NCBI RefSeq assembly: GCF_004802635.2
Contig: NZ_CP046052.1
Location: 3,990,501 to 4,054,500 of the forward strand
From: Methylocystis heyeri
GTDB lineage: Bacteria; Pseudomonadota; Alphaproteobacteria; Rhizobiales; Beijerinckiaceae
Length of the DNA stretch: 64,000 nt
Direction: 5' to 3'
The position numbers and the translations under genes are program-made. Below are positions 34,440 through 43,768 of this stretch, one piece after another; position 1 is the stretch's first letter, and every line of letters begins with the position of its first letter. Below the pieces are notes generated by a model, which ran no database searches, was not told the DNA's origin, and saw only the letters and a program-made list of their open reading frames with translations.

Positions 34440-37400
34440 AAGCCCGCACCGATATTCGCGCCGAGACGGCGGCCGGCGCCCTGAAAACCGCGCTTTCGCG
34501 CATCGAGGCCGGGGAAAAGCTGCTCTGCGCCCATGCGCCCGAGGGTTTCGACGCTTTCATCGCCGCTGATTTCGCCCGCGCGCTGGCGGCGCGATCGGAG
34601 GGCGAGGCCGCCGTCTTCGTGCATGTGGCGCGCGACGCCACCCGCTCGGCGCAGTTCCGCGAGGCCTTGCGTTTCGCTGCGCCTTTTGTGGAGGCGCTCG
34701 ACATTCCGGGCTGGGACTGCCAGCCCTACGACCGGGTTTCGCCCAACGCGGCGATCGCGTCGCGGCGCATGACCGGTCTCGCCCGCCTCGCGCGCTCGCG
34801 TTCCTCGGCCGAGCAGCCCCGGGTCGTGGTCACAACCGTCGATTGCCTGCTACAACGCGTCCCCCCGCGGGCGAAAATCGCCGCCGACACTTTTTCCGCC
34901 GCGCCTGGCAATATGGTCGAGATGGACCTTCTGGCGCGCTGGCTGGAGAACAACGGCTTTTTGCGCTCCAGCACGGTGCGCGAGCCGGGAGAATACGCCC
35001 AGCGCGGCGGCATCGTCGATCTTTTCGCCCCCAGCATGCCGGCGCCGATCAGGCTCGATTTCTTCGGCAACACGCTCGAATCGATTCGCTCCTTCGATCC
35101 CGAGACCCAGCGCACCACGGGCCAGCTTCGCGCCCTCGATCTCGTGCCGATGAGCGAATTGCAGCTCGTCAGCGACACGATGCGGCGGTTCCGCCAGGGC
35201 TACACCACGCGTTTCGGCGGCGAGACCCGGGGCGACTCGCTCTATGAGGCGATCAGCGAAGGCCGCCGCCATCCCGGCGCCGAGCACTGGCTGCCGTTGT
35301 TCTACGACCGGCTCGACACATTGTTCGATTATTTCGGCGATGCGCCGCTCCTGCTCGACGCCCAGAGCGAGGACGCCGCCGGCGAGCGGCTGGCGCAGAT
35401 CGCCGATTATTACGAGGCCCGCAAGAGCGCCTTCGACGCCGAGCAGGGCCGCTCGAACTACAAGCCGCTGGAGCCGCGCGAGCTTTATCTCACGCAGGAG
35501 GAATGGCGCGGCCAGCTCGAGCGCCGGGCGCAGGCGCGCTTTTCGCCCTTTTCAGCGCCCGAGGGCGAGGCCGCGAGCCTTGATTTCGGCGCGCGGCCGG
35601 GCAGGGATTTCGCGCCCGAGCGCAGCCAGCCGGAGGTCAACGTTTTCGAGGCCGCGGTCGGCCATATCGAGGCGCTGGCGGCGCGGGACAAGACCGTGGT
35701 GGTCGCGGCCTGGTCCGACGGCTCGCGCGAGCGCCTCGGCCATGTGCTGACTGAACATGGCTTAAAGGCCCCTATGTTGGTTTCTTCGTTGCCGGCCGCT
35801 TTTGCGCTCGGCAAGGGGAAGGTTGCGCTCGCGGTGCTCGGCGTAGAGCACGGCTTCGAAACCGACGATCTCGCCGTCGTCGGCGAGCAGGACATTCTCG
35901 GCGACCGGCTGGTGCGCCGCCGCCGCAAGGCCAAGCGCGCTGAAAATCTCCTCGGCGAAATAGGCGCTCTTTCGGCGGGCGATCTCGTCGTGCATGTCGA
36001 TCACGGCATCGGCCGCTTCGTCGGGCTCGAGACCATCACAGCCGCCGGCGAGCCGCATGATTGCCTCGAAATCCATTACGCGGAGGGGGCCAAGCTTTTC
36101 CTCCCCGTCGAAAACATCGAGCTGCTGACCCGCTACGGCTCCGAGGACACCGAAGTCGCGCTCGACCGGCTCGGCGGCGCCGGCTGGCAGGGCCGCAAGG
36201 CGCGGATGAAGAACCGCATCCGCGAAATGGCCAAGGGCCTGATCGCGATAGCGGCGCAGCGCATGCTCAAACAGGCGCCCAAGCTCATTGCGCCGGAAGG
36301 GCTCTACGACGAATTCTGCGCCCGCTTTCCCTACGACGAGACCGAAGACCAGGCCGCGGCGATCGAGGCGGTTCTGGAGGATCTCGCCTCGGGCCGGCCG
36401 ATGGACCGGCTGGTTTGCGGCGACGTCGGTTTCGGCAAGACCGAGGTCGCCCTGCGCGCGGCCTTCTGCTCGGCGATCAACGGCAAGCAGGTCGCCGTGG
36501 TGACGCCGACCACGCTGCTGGCGCGGCAGCATTACAAGAATTTCTCGGAGCGGTTCTCGGGCCTGCCGGTGCGCATCGGGCGGCTGTCGCGCATGGTCGG
36601 CGCCGCCGAGACCAAAGAGACCAAGAAGCAGCTCGGCGAAGGCAGCGTCGACATATTGATCGGCACCCATGCCATTCTCGGCAAGGGGGTCAATTTCAAG
36701 GATCTCGGCCTCGTCATCGTCGACGAGGAGCAGCATTTCGGCGTCGGCCACAAGGAGCGCCTCAAGGAGCTGCGCGCCGAGGTCCATGTGCTGACGCTGT
36801 CGGCGACGCCGATCCCGCGCACGCTGCAGCTCGCCATGACGGGGGTGCGCGAGCTTTCGCTGATCGCGACGCCGCCGGTCGATCGTCTCGCCGTGCGCAG
36901 TTTCGTTTCGCCTTTCGATCCGCTCATCGTGCGCGAAGCTTTGCTGCGCGAGCGTTATCGCGGCGGGCAGGCCTTTTTCGTCTGTCCCCGGATCGAGGAC
37001 CTCGACGAAGCCTCGGCCTTTTTGCGCGAAAATGTGCCGGAGGCGAAATTCGTCGTGGCCCACGGCCAGATGCCGCCGACCGAGCTCGAAGAGAAGATGT
37101 CGGCGTTCTACGAGGGCGGCTACGACATTCTGCTGTCGACGACGATCGTCGAATCGGGGCTCGACATTCCGACCGCGAACACGCTGATCGTATGGCGCGC
37201 CGATATGTTCGGCCTCGCCCAGCTTTATCAGCTGCGCGGCCGCGTCGGGCGCGGCAAGACCCGCGCCTATGCGCTGTTCACGACGCCGGCCAACCGCACC
37301 ATCACGCCCCAGGCGCAAAAGCGGCTCGAGGTGCTGCAATCGCTCGACACGCTCGGGGCCGGCTTCCAGCTCGCGACCCACGACCTCGACATCCGCGGCG

Positions 37401-37990
37401 CCGGCAATCTCTTGGGCGACGAGCAGTCCGGCCATATCAAGGAGGTCGGCTACGAGCTTTATCAGCAGATGCTGCACGACGCGATCGAACTGCTGAAGGC
37501 CGGGGTCGATGAGCCGGAGGAGGAGGCCTGGTCGCCGACCATAGCGCTCGGCGCGCCGGTGACGATCCCGGAGGATTATGTCGCCGACCTCAGCCTGCGC
37601 CTGCAGCTCTACCGGCGGCTGTCCACGCTGGAGACCGACGCGGACATCGACGGTTTCGCCGCCGAAATGGTCGACCGCTTCGGGCCGACGCCGCCGGAAG
37701 TTCAGCAATTGCTCAAGATCGTCGCCATCAAGGCGCTGTGCCGAAGAGCCCATGTGGAGAAGGTCGACGCCGGACCCAAGGGCGTCATCATCGCCTTCCG
37801 CGACAACCTGTTCGCCGATCCGGCAGGCCTCGTCCGCTATGTCTCCCAGCAGGGCTTCGGCGCCAAGGTCCGCCCGGACATGAAGATCGTGTTCGTGCGC
37901 GACTTCGACAATCTCAAGCAGCGCCTCGAAGGCACGCGGGACATATTGCGCTCGCTGGTGACCATCGCCGAGAAAAAGCAAAAGAGCTGA
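34436..37990 (+). CDS. mfd: transcription-repair coupling factor
   Basis: An 1184-residue ATP-dependent DNA translocase that releases stalled RNA polymerase and recruits UvrA. The N-terminal UvrB-like region (~1-340) carries PYDRVSPNAAIASRRM. The RNA polymerase-interacting CarD-like domain has GDLVVHVDHGIGRFVGLE near residue 515. Helicase motifs: Walker A GDVGFGKTEVALRAAF (~665), DEEQHFGVGHKERLKE (~763), then the second RecA domain (GRVGRGKTRAYALF) and a C-terminal TRCF domain. The start is TTG at 34436, overlapping sdhE; the frame upstream of it is the sdhE region in another frame, not protein. Full length and intact. Confidence 0.96.
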   Translation: MKARTDIRAETAAGALKTALSRIEAGEKLLCAHAPEGFDAFIAADFARALAARSEGEAAVFVHVARDATRSAQFREALRFAAPFVEALDIPGWDCQPYDRVSPNAAIASRRMTGLARLARSRSSAEQPRVVVTTVDCLLQRVPPRAKIAADTFSAAPGNMVEMDLLARWLENNGFLRSSTVREPGEYAQRGGIVDLFAPSMPAPIRLDFFGNTLESIRSFDPETQRTTGQLRALDLVPMSELQLVSDTMRRFRQGYTTRFGGETRGDSLYEAISEGRRHPGAEHWLPLFYDRLDTLFDYFGDAPLLLDAQSEDAAGERLAQIADYYEARKSAFDAEQGRSNYKPLEPRELYLTQEEWRGQLERRAQARFSPFSAPEGEAASLDFGARPGRDFAPERSQPEVNVFEAAVGHIEALAARDKTVVVAAWSDGSRERLGHVLTEHGLKAPMLVSSLPAAFALGKGKVALAVLGVEHGFETDDLAVVGEQDILGDRLVRRRRKAKRAENLLGEIGALSAGDLVVHVDHGIGRFVGLETITAAGEPHDCLEIHYAEGAKLFLPVENIELLTRYGSEDTEVALDRLGGAGWQGRKARMKNRIREMAKGLIAIAAQRMLKQAPKLIAPEGLYDEFCARFPYDETEDQAAAIEAVLEDLASGRPMDRLVCGDVGFGKTEVALRAAFCSAINGKQVAVVTPTTLLARQHYKNFSERFSGLPVRIGRLSRMVGAAETKETKKQLGEGSVDILIGTHAILGKGVNFKDLGLVIVDEEQHFGVGHKERLKELRAEVHVLTLSATPIPRTLQLAMTGVRELSLIATPPVDRLAVRSFVSPFDPLIVREALLRERYRGGQAFFVCPRIEDLDEASAFLRENVPEAKFVVAHGQMPPTELEEKMSAFYEGGYDILLSTTIVESGLDIPTANTLIVWRADMFGLAQLYQLRGRVGRGKTRAYALFTTPANRTITPQAQKRLEVLQSLDTLGAGFQLATHDLDIRGAGNLLGDEQSGHIKEVGYELYQQMLHDAIELLKAGVDEPEEEAWSPTIALGAPVTIPEDYVADLSLRLQLYRRLSTLETDADIDGFAAEMVDRFGPTPPEVQQLLKIVAIKALCRRAHVEKVDAGPKGVIIAFRDNLFADPAGLVRYVSQQGFGAKVRPDMKIVFVRDFDNLKQRLEGTRDILRSLVTIAEKKQKS

Positions 37991-38259
37991 GCGAGCGGCC
38001 CTCGGGAGGCGCGCCGCCCCAATTGCTTAAAAATATGAGCCTGCGACCTTTTGGGTGATTCCCAATGCGACAATCTCGCGGACAGGAATCTGCTTTTGGA
38101 GTAATTTGCGTCTGTCCCCAAGAATTGGGGCCGGCTCCGGCGGAGGCATGGGGCGGCGGGCAGGTCGATCGAACTATGTTCGAGCAATAGAATCCGCCCG
38201 CTTCCTATAATCTCGACCAAGAGCATAGAATTTATAAACTGCGCTAATGGGAGAAACTC

Positions 38260-39006
38260 ATGACCTTGATCTCCAAATCCCTTAACAAGCCTATCTATTT
38301 TGGCCGCACGGCCGCGGCGACGGCTTTCGTTCTCCTCGCCGCCGGCGCCTTCGCCCAGACTCCCGCTCCGGCGCCTGCTCCCGCGCCCCAATCGGGCGGC
38401 GCGACGGGCCATGACATGAAAGGGATGGGCGGCATGGGTGGAATGATGGACCATGGCGCGGGCGGCGGCATGGGCCATGGCGGCGGCATGGGCATGATGG
38501 AGCACGGCGGCGGCGGCATGATGGGCCGCATGTTCTGCGGGATTTCCGAGCATATCGACGGCCGGCTCGCCTATCTGAAGGCTGAGCTCAAGCTCACCGA
38601 CCAGCAGCAGACCGCCTGGAACGGCTTCGCCGATTCCTATCGCGCCGCGATGGTGAAGATCGCCAAGAACTGCGCGGACGCCGAGGCGGCGGCCGGCGCG
38701 GATCACGCTATGCCGCACGGGGTGGTGGGTCATCTGACGATGATGGAGCGCCACATGGCTGAACATCTCGAGGCGGTTCGGGCGCTCAAGGCTTCGATCG
38801 AGCCGCTATACGCCGCCCTGAACGAAGACCAGAAAAAGACCGCGGATCACGTTTTCCATCACGTCATGGGTCTCGGCATGGGCAAAATGATGGGCGGCGG
38901 CATGGGAGGCATGGACCACGGCGGCGGCATGGGCGGCATGGGTGGCATGGGAGGCATGATGGGCGGCATGAAGCACGACGGCATGGATCATGGCGGCGGC
39001 CATTAA
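38260..39006 (+). CDS. Met/His/Gly-rich LTXXQ (Spy/CpxP-like) protein
   Basis: A 248-residue exported protein. Signal peptide residues ~1-32 (TAFVLLAAGAFAQ). The centre (~100-200) is the helical LTXXQ domain of the Spy/CpxP family with LTDQQQTAWNGF. It is flanked by two low-complexity Met/Gly/His-rich stretches (~50-92 and ~205-248) made of short MGG, GMDHGG and MMGGM units. Spy/CpxP proteins act as periplasmic chaperones or stress sensors; the Met/His tails suggest copper or silver binding, which is inference. A GC-rich hairpin follows the stop. Confidence 0.85.
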   Translation: MTLISKSLNKPIYFGRTAAATAFVLLAAGAFAQTPAPAPAPAPQSGGATGHDMKGMGGMGGMMDHGAGGGMGHGGGMGMMEHGGGGMMGRMFCGISEHIDGRLAYLKAELKLTDQQQTAWNGFADSYRAAMVKIAKNCADAEAAAGADHAMPHGVVGHLTMMERHMAEHLEAVRALKASIEPLYAALNEDQKKTADHVFHHVMGLGMGKMMGGGMGGMDHGGGMGGMGGMGGMMGGMKHDGMDHGGGH

Positions 39007-39039
39007 CCGTCCAAACTGATCCGACCCTCATAACCCCGA

Positions 39040-39078
39040 GGGCGGCCTGCCGGCGCGTCCATGCAGGCCGCCCAATTT
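39040..39078 (+). terminator. hairpin terminator after LTXXQ gene
   Basis: An 11 bp perfect stem (GGGCGGCCTGC / GCAGGCCGCCC) with a 12-base loop, 33 bases past the stop codon, followed by AATTTC. The T tract is short, so it may be a partial terminator. Confidence 0.6.
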
Positions 39079-39305
39079 CGCTGGACATGTCTCCAAATTA
39101 AGCGTCTTGTTGGTCGACTGCCGTCGAAGGACCCGCTCGCGCGGTCTGCGCACTCCTGTCGCAAGAGCCCGTCAATTGTTGGCGGCGCGCTCCGAACACG
39201 AGTTCGCCGGAAACGCCAATCATGTTCGTCACGATAGCGTGGTTCAAAGCAGCGTCCGGGCAAGGGCGGGGCCAATATCAATATGTCTATAAACGGAGGA
39301 AAAAA

Positions 39306-39689
39306 ATGAAGAAGTCTATCCTGGCCGCTGCGGCTGTTCTTCTCCTGTCCGGGGCCGCCGCTCAGGCGGCGGCGGTGCGCTGGAACATCAGCGAAGAAAA
39401 TTCCGGCGTGCCGAGCGCTCAGGGCGTCTGGAACGTCACCGAGGAGGGGGACAAGATTTCCGGCGCCGCCGAGCTTCAGCTCTCCAACGGCAGTCCTCTG
39501 AGCTACAAGTTCGAAGGCTCGCAGAAGGACGGAGTCTGGACCGTGAATCTGACCGACCGCACCGACGGCAAGAAGGGCTGCGTCTGGACCGGCCATGCGC
39601 CGACCGCCGGCGGCACCCAGACCACCGGCCTGCTCGGCTACGCCAATTGCGACGGCGGCGTGAAGATCATCATCCGCGCCAGTCATTGA
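39306..39689 (+). CDS. small secreted protein, unknown function
   Basis: A 127-residue exported protein. A strong GGAGG precedes the ATG. Signal peptide MKKSILAAAAVLLLSGAAAQ; mature part ~105 residues, predicted beta with WNISEENSGVPSAQGVWNV and two cysteines (KKGCVW and YANCDGG) spaced for a disulfide. No family recognised. It is monocistronic: a strong terminator follows. The 299 bp upstream hold only its leader. Confidence 0.78.
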   Translation: MKKSILAAAAVLLLSGAAAQAAAVRWNISEENSGVPSAQGVWNVTEEGDKISGAAELQLSNGSPLSYKFEGSQKDGVWTVNLTDRTDGKKGCVWTGHAPTAGGTQTTGLLGYANCDGGVKIIIRASH

Positions 39690-39721
39690 CGACCGGCCGC
39701 CTCGCCGGCGGCGATCTTCCG

Positions 39722-39758
39722 ATCGGGGACGGGCGCTTGTCGGTCCCCGATTTTTTTT
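39722..39758 (+). terminator. strong rho-independent terminator
   Basis: A perfect 9 bp stem ATCGGGGAC / GTCCCCGAT with a 12-base loop followed by eight T residues, 33 bases after the small secreted protein gene. Confidence 0.92.
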
Positions 39759-39801
39759 GCGCGGGTGCGGGGCTCGCTCGCTTCATGACCCCCTGATCCT
39801 T

Positions 39802-41847
39802 TTATCTCCCGCCGCCGAAGAAGCCCCTTACCGTCGCGAGAATGCCTTTGGGCCTCGGGGGCGGTGGCGCAGGCTCGGGCGACGCGGGCTCGGGAACGGG
39901 CTCCTGCATCCTTGCTTGTTCCGCCTTGGCCGCCGCCTCACGGTAATTGGCCAGAACCCCGATCAGCGAGGCCGCTTCGGTGAGGGAGACGAACCGGCCT
40001 TCGGCCCGGTTCTTGAGATAATCGCGCAGTCCTTCGGCGGATCGGGAGGCGCCCTGCTTCTGGAAAAAGGCGGCGGCCTGCCGCAGGGCCGGAAGATCGG
40101 AAAGCTTCTCGGCCACGGTCAGGGGGTCGGCGCCTCCCTGATCGTCCAGGATCAGCCGCGCCGCCCGAAGCTTGCGAGGGTCGGAAGTCTCGATGAGCCT
40201 GTCGAAAAGACGGGCCTGGTCCGCGACCGAAGCTTTCGGCGCCAGAAGTTCTTCCGCGCCGCAGGCCTCGGCGAAACGGTAGACCAGCGCAGCGGCGGAT
40301 GGAATCTTCAGTGCCCCGGCGGCGGCGGCGCCCCACTGGGGATGCAGCACGAGCGCCGCGAACAGGGAAGGATCGAGCCGGTAGGCGCGATAGCCGCCGA
40401 GACGGGCGGCGAGCACCCGGCCCGCGGGTTCGGACTGTTTCACGAGCGCGGCGAAATTGATCAGCAGCAGGGGCGTGAGCGGCTCCCAGGGCGCAAGGCC
40501 GTCGAAGCCCCCGGCGTAATCGAGGCGCGACAGCGACGCGTTCAGCGATTGCGAGAATTTCTCCCGCCGGGCCTGAAGGCTCGCCGCGCGCTCCAATGTC
40601 GCGCGAGGAATAAAAGCGCCGAGCGCGCCGTCCGCCTCCGCAACGAAGCGCCGCAATTCCGCGGCGAGAGGATCGTCCTCGGCCAGGCGGCGCGATCGCA
40701 CGCCCTCGGCCTCGACCCGGAACAGGCGAATGTCGGGCGCGTTGCCGGGAAGGCGAGGCAGGGTCCAGGCCTCGCCCGGCTCGGGACGCTGGCTGACGAG
40801 AGCGATGTCGTCCCCGAGCGCCGCGCCGTAGAAATCCAGCTCCAGCGCCACTGAGGAGGCGGTCGCTCCGGCGCCGAGGGCGCCGTTGGAGATCGAACGT
40901 CTTATCGTGAGGCCGTCCAGCGGGGCGTCCTCGGGCGCCGTGACCAGCTTCAGGAGATTGTAGACGACGACCGGCTCATGCGACCAGACCGCATCGGGAA
41001 ACTCCTCGAGCTGCTCCGTCGCCTGCCGGATGTCTTCGAAGGAAAGCGGCGTTACGGCCGGCTCGCCCGCCTCGCGCTGCTCCCGTGTCCATTCGCGCAG
41101 GCGCCGGCGCTGCTGCATGACCAGCGCCACGCTGATTTGCGACAGGACATTGACGGTTTCGTCGATCGGATCGGCAAGGCGCAGCCTCAGCGTCGGCCTC
41201 GGCGCGCCGCCTTCGCGCAGCCATTGCTCCATGACGGCGAAAGGGGCCTGGCGGCGATCTTCGAAGCCGTCCGGAGGATAGTCCAACCCCTCTGCCGCGA
41301 GCCGGATCCGGGTCGGCGGAAAGAGCTGGCTCGCCGGCCAGATGCGCAGCGAGTTCTTTGAATCTTCGCCCCGCACGGCGAGGCGCCTGTGCCCGCAGGC
41401 CCATATCAGCCGCCCCCCCGCCAGGGCGAACTGCTCGCGGGCGAAACGTGGGAAGTCGTTCTGCGCGGGGCAGGAAAGACTGCGCAGGACAGGCGCCTCG
41501 GCCGCGACGCTTTCGGGCGACAGGGTGAGGGCGAGACGCCATTCGCCGAGTTCGCTCTCCTCGCCATCCTCGAGGGACAGTCTCAATTCGGCGCCGTCGG
41601 ACGCGAGCAGGGCGACGAATCTGTGCCCCGGCGGCGTTCCGACGAGACAGGCCCCGGCGCGCCAGCGGGCCGCGTCGAGCCTGTCGACGAAGATCGTCTC
41701 CCCTGAAAAATCCGCGTTGCGCGAGGAGATGATCGTGAGATCGGGGCCGGCGTCCTTCAGTCGGGCGCCGTCGCCCCCCGAATCCAGAACTCCCAAAAGC
41801 AAGGCGCGGTCGCCATCCCAAAAAACGTCCAGCCGTTCCTGCCACAT
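39802..41847 (-). CDS. 681-residue orphan protein
   Basis: A long, intact protein I do not recognise. MWQERLDVFWDGDRALLLGVLD opens a soluble, mixed alpha-beta sequence with no signal peptide and no membrane helix. The C-terminal ~60 residues hold a helix (AAAKAEQARMQEP), a Pro/Glu linker (PVPEPASPEPAPPPPRPKG) and a final amphipathic Gly-rich tail ILATVRGFFGGGR, which might bind a membrane or partner. Codon position bias matches neighbours. Genes on both sides are transcribed outward or apart, so there is no operon clue. Confidence 0.8.
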   Translation of the reverse strand: MWQERLDVFWDGDRALLLGVLDSGGDGARLKDAGPDLTIISSRNADFSGETIFVDRLDAARWRAGACLVGTPPGHRFVALLASDGAELRLSLEDGEESELGEWRLALTLSPESVAAEAPVLRSLSCPAQNDFPRFAREQFALAGGRLIWACGHRRLAVRGEDSKNSLRIWPASQLFPPTRIRLAAEGLDYPPDGFEDRRQAPFAVMEQWLREGGAPRPTLRLRLADPIDETVNVLSQISVALVMQQRRRLREWTREQREAGEPAVTPLSFEDIRQATEQLEEFPDAVWSHEPVVVYNLLKLVTAPEDAPLDGLTIRRSISNGALGAGATASSVALELDFYGAALGDDIALVSQRPEPGEAWTLPRLPGNAPDIRLFRVEAEGVRSRRLAEDDPLAAELRRFVAEADGALGAFIPRATLERAASLQARREKFSQSLNASLSRLDYAGGFDGLAPWEPLTPLLLINFAALVKQSEPAGRVLAARLGGYRAYRLDPSLFAALVLHPQWGAAAAGALKIPSAAALVYRFAEACGAEELLAPKASVADQARLFDRLIETSDPRKLRAARLILDDQGGADPLTVAEKLSDLPALRQAAAFFQKQGASRSAEGLRDYLKNRAEGRFVSLTEAASLIGVLANYREAAAKAEQARMQEPVPEPASPEPAPPPPRPKGILATVRGFFGGGR

Positions 41848-42129
41848 GGACTTTGCGCGCCCCTTCGAACCCGGTTTTCGCGAAACTATCCGCTTCAGCG
41901 GTTAGAGCCAATCCGCCGGCCTTTTACAAGCAACGGCGCTCGCGGCTGTCGGAAAGCCGCCGCGCCCGCGACGGCGATCCAAGATGCGCAGTTAAAAGGA
42001 AACCGACAAAGCTTCCATGCGACATATGCGGCCCCGGCGCGCCGAGCGACAGGATCGAAACAGTTTGCGCGCATTTTCGATTCAAAAGCCTGTCGACTTT
42101 GCTGGCGACTCGATCCGATCGAAAAAACC

Positions 42130-43338
42130 CTACGGCGGCGACGGCTTCCCCAGCATCCGCAACAGCGGCGGCATGGTGAGGCCTTGCGCCACGATCGAGA
42201 AGGCGACGACGCCGAATGTGACGACGATTATGTCCTGGCGCAGCGGCAGTTGCGGCGGCAGGGCGAGCGCGAGCGCGAGCGACAGAGCGCCGCGCAGGCC
42301 GCCCCACCACATGACGTTCAGCTCCTTGAGGCTAAAAGCCCAGCGCGAAGCCGAAAAACACAGTCCAAGGGGATAGACGGTCAGCGCGCGGCCGAGGAGC
42401 GCTATGCCCGCCGCGGCCAGCAGGGTCCCGATCCCATAGGCGGCGAAAGGCAGTTCCGCGGCGTCTTCCCCGATCAGCAGGAAGACGACCGAGTTGGCGA
42501 GGAAAGCGGCGAACTCCCAGAAGGAGACCACGAATTCGCGGCCCTTTGGCGTGAGGAAGGCGCTTTCCTCGCGCGAGGAGACCGCAAGGTTTCCGATGAT
42601 GAGGCCGGCGATCACGGTCGCGAGAACGCCCGAGGCGTGAAGATATTCCGCGGTAAGGAACGAGCCGAACGCCACGATGGTCGTCAGGGACGCTTCGACG
42701 AGGTGATCGGAGGTTCGCCCGACCGCCAATATGGCGACGCCGCCGAAGAGCGCTCCGACCGCGACGCCGCCCGCCACGACCTGCAGAAGGTTGAACAACG
42801 CGCCGAGCGCGGTCCATCCTTCGCCCCCCGAGATCGCCCATTCGAGGCTGAGGCCGAAGAGCACGGCGGCCGCGCCGTCGTTGAGCAGGCTTTCGCTTTC
42901 GATGAGAAGGCGAAGCCGCCCTTCCATCCTGTTGTCCTTGAACATGGCGATGATGGCCACAGGATCGGTCGCCGCGATCAGCGAGCCGAACACCAGCGCG
43001 GGCGCCAAGGGCCAATGCAGGGCGAACATCATCAACGCCGTCACCGCGGCCATCGACAGCGCCGAACCCAGGGTCGCAAACAAGAGGATCGGGGCGAGAT
43101 CGCGCTTCAGCTCCCGCCACTGGATCGCCAGCGCGGCCTCGAACAGCAGCGGCGGCAATATGAGGTCGAAAATAAGATCGTGGGTGAGATGCGGTCCCAG
43201 GGTTTTGGAAATGGACGCCAGGGCGGCTCCGACGAAGACGAGGCCCACCGTATAGGGCAGCTTGAGGCGGCGCGCGGCTATCGCCACCGTCATCGCCACA
43301 GCCAGCAAGGCTATGATCTGTCTCAGCCCTTCGTCCAT
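42130..43338 (-). CDS. NhaP-type Na+/H+ antiporter (CPA1)
   Basis: A 402-residue antiporter with 11-12 hydrophobic spans. CPA1 landmarks: FGSLIAATDPVAIIAMF (TDPVA) near residue 118, ESESLLNDGAAAVLFGL near residue 145, and KELNVMWWGGLRGALSLALA in the late membrane part. No large cytoplasmic tail, so it is a short NhaP-like form; ion (Na+, K+ or Li+) is unknown. The ATG at 43338 is chosen over the GTG two codons upstream because GGAGG is 9 bases before it. It is divergent from the small membrane protein gene that heads the phosphoribosyltransferase group. Confidence 0.92.
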   Translation of the reverse strand: MDEGLRQIIALLAVAMTVAIAARRLKLPYTVGLVFVGAALASISKTLGPHLTHDLIFDLILPPLLFEAALAIQWRELKRDLAPILLFATLGSALSMAAVTALMMFALHWPLAPALVFGSLIAATDPVAIIAMFKDNRMEGRLRLLIESESLLNDGAAAVLFGLSLEWAISGGEGWTALGALFNLLQVVAGGVAVGALFGGVAILAVGRTSDHLVEASLTTIVAFGSFLTAEYLHASGVLATVIAGLIIGNLAVSSREESAFLTPKGREFVVSFWEFAAFLANSVVFLLIGEDAAELPFAAYGIGTLLAAAGIALLGRALTVYPLGLCFSASRWAFSLKELNVMWWGGLRGALSLALALALPPQLPLRQDIIVVTFGVVAFSIVAQGLTMPPLLRMLGKPSPP

Positions 43339-43404
43339 CTTCACTGACCTCCGACCGCGGTTCTATCCTGCGTTATAGCCGAGCTTTATCTCAAAGGAGA
43401 CATC

Positions 43405-43695
43405 ATGGACCTGCCTTCGATCGATCCTCTGGTCGCGCTGGGGGTGGCGTCGTCGACCGCCGTCACCGACGCCGTCTACGTTTTCTTCAATGCGGCGGTG
43501 TCGGCCCGGCGGCGCGTCGCCGCAGCGAGCTGGAGCAGCCTCTGGTATTTGCTCTCGGCCTTCGCGGTCATCAGCTACACATCCAATTGGGCCTATGTGC
43601 TTTTTGCGGCGATCGGAGCCTGGATCGGCGGTTTCCTGTCGATCACGGCGCTGGAATATGTCGTCCCCCGGCGCGAGAAACTTCACGGCGACTGA
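43405..43695 (+). CDS. small membrane protein, unknown
   Basis: A 96-residue protein with a strong AAGGAGA ribosome site. Two to three hydrophobic segments (about residues 8-33, 45-62 and 64-86) with WSSLWYLLSAFAVISYTSNW in the centre. No family recognised. It is first in a run with a phosphoribosyltransferase (73 bp downstream) and an APH-like kinase, and its start is 66 bp from the divergent antiporter start, so both share one promoter region. Confidence 0.8.
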   Translation: MDLPSIDPLVALGVASSTAVTDAVYVFFNAAVSARRRVAAASWSSLWYLLSAFAVISYTSNWAYVLFAAIGAWIGGFLSITALEYVVPRREKLHGD

Positions 43696-43768
43696 AGATA
43701 AGGCGCTTGCGCGCCGCCGCAGCGGGCCAATGTTTCTCTTCAGGGCCGTGAATGCGGGGAGGCAGGGC

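Noticed and set aside
35762-37981. 739-residue open frame antisense to mfd
   Set aside because: Mirror of the strongly conserved mfd helicase region; composition is that of a reverse-frame shadow with no family resemblance.
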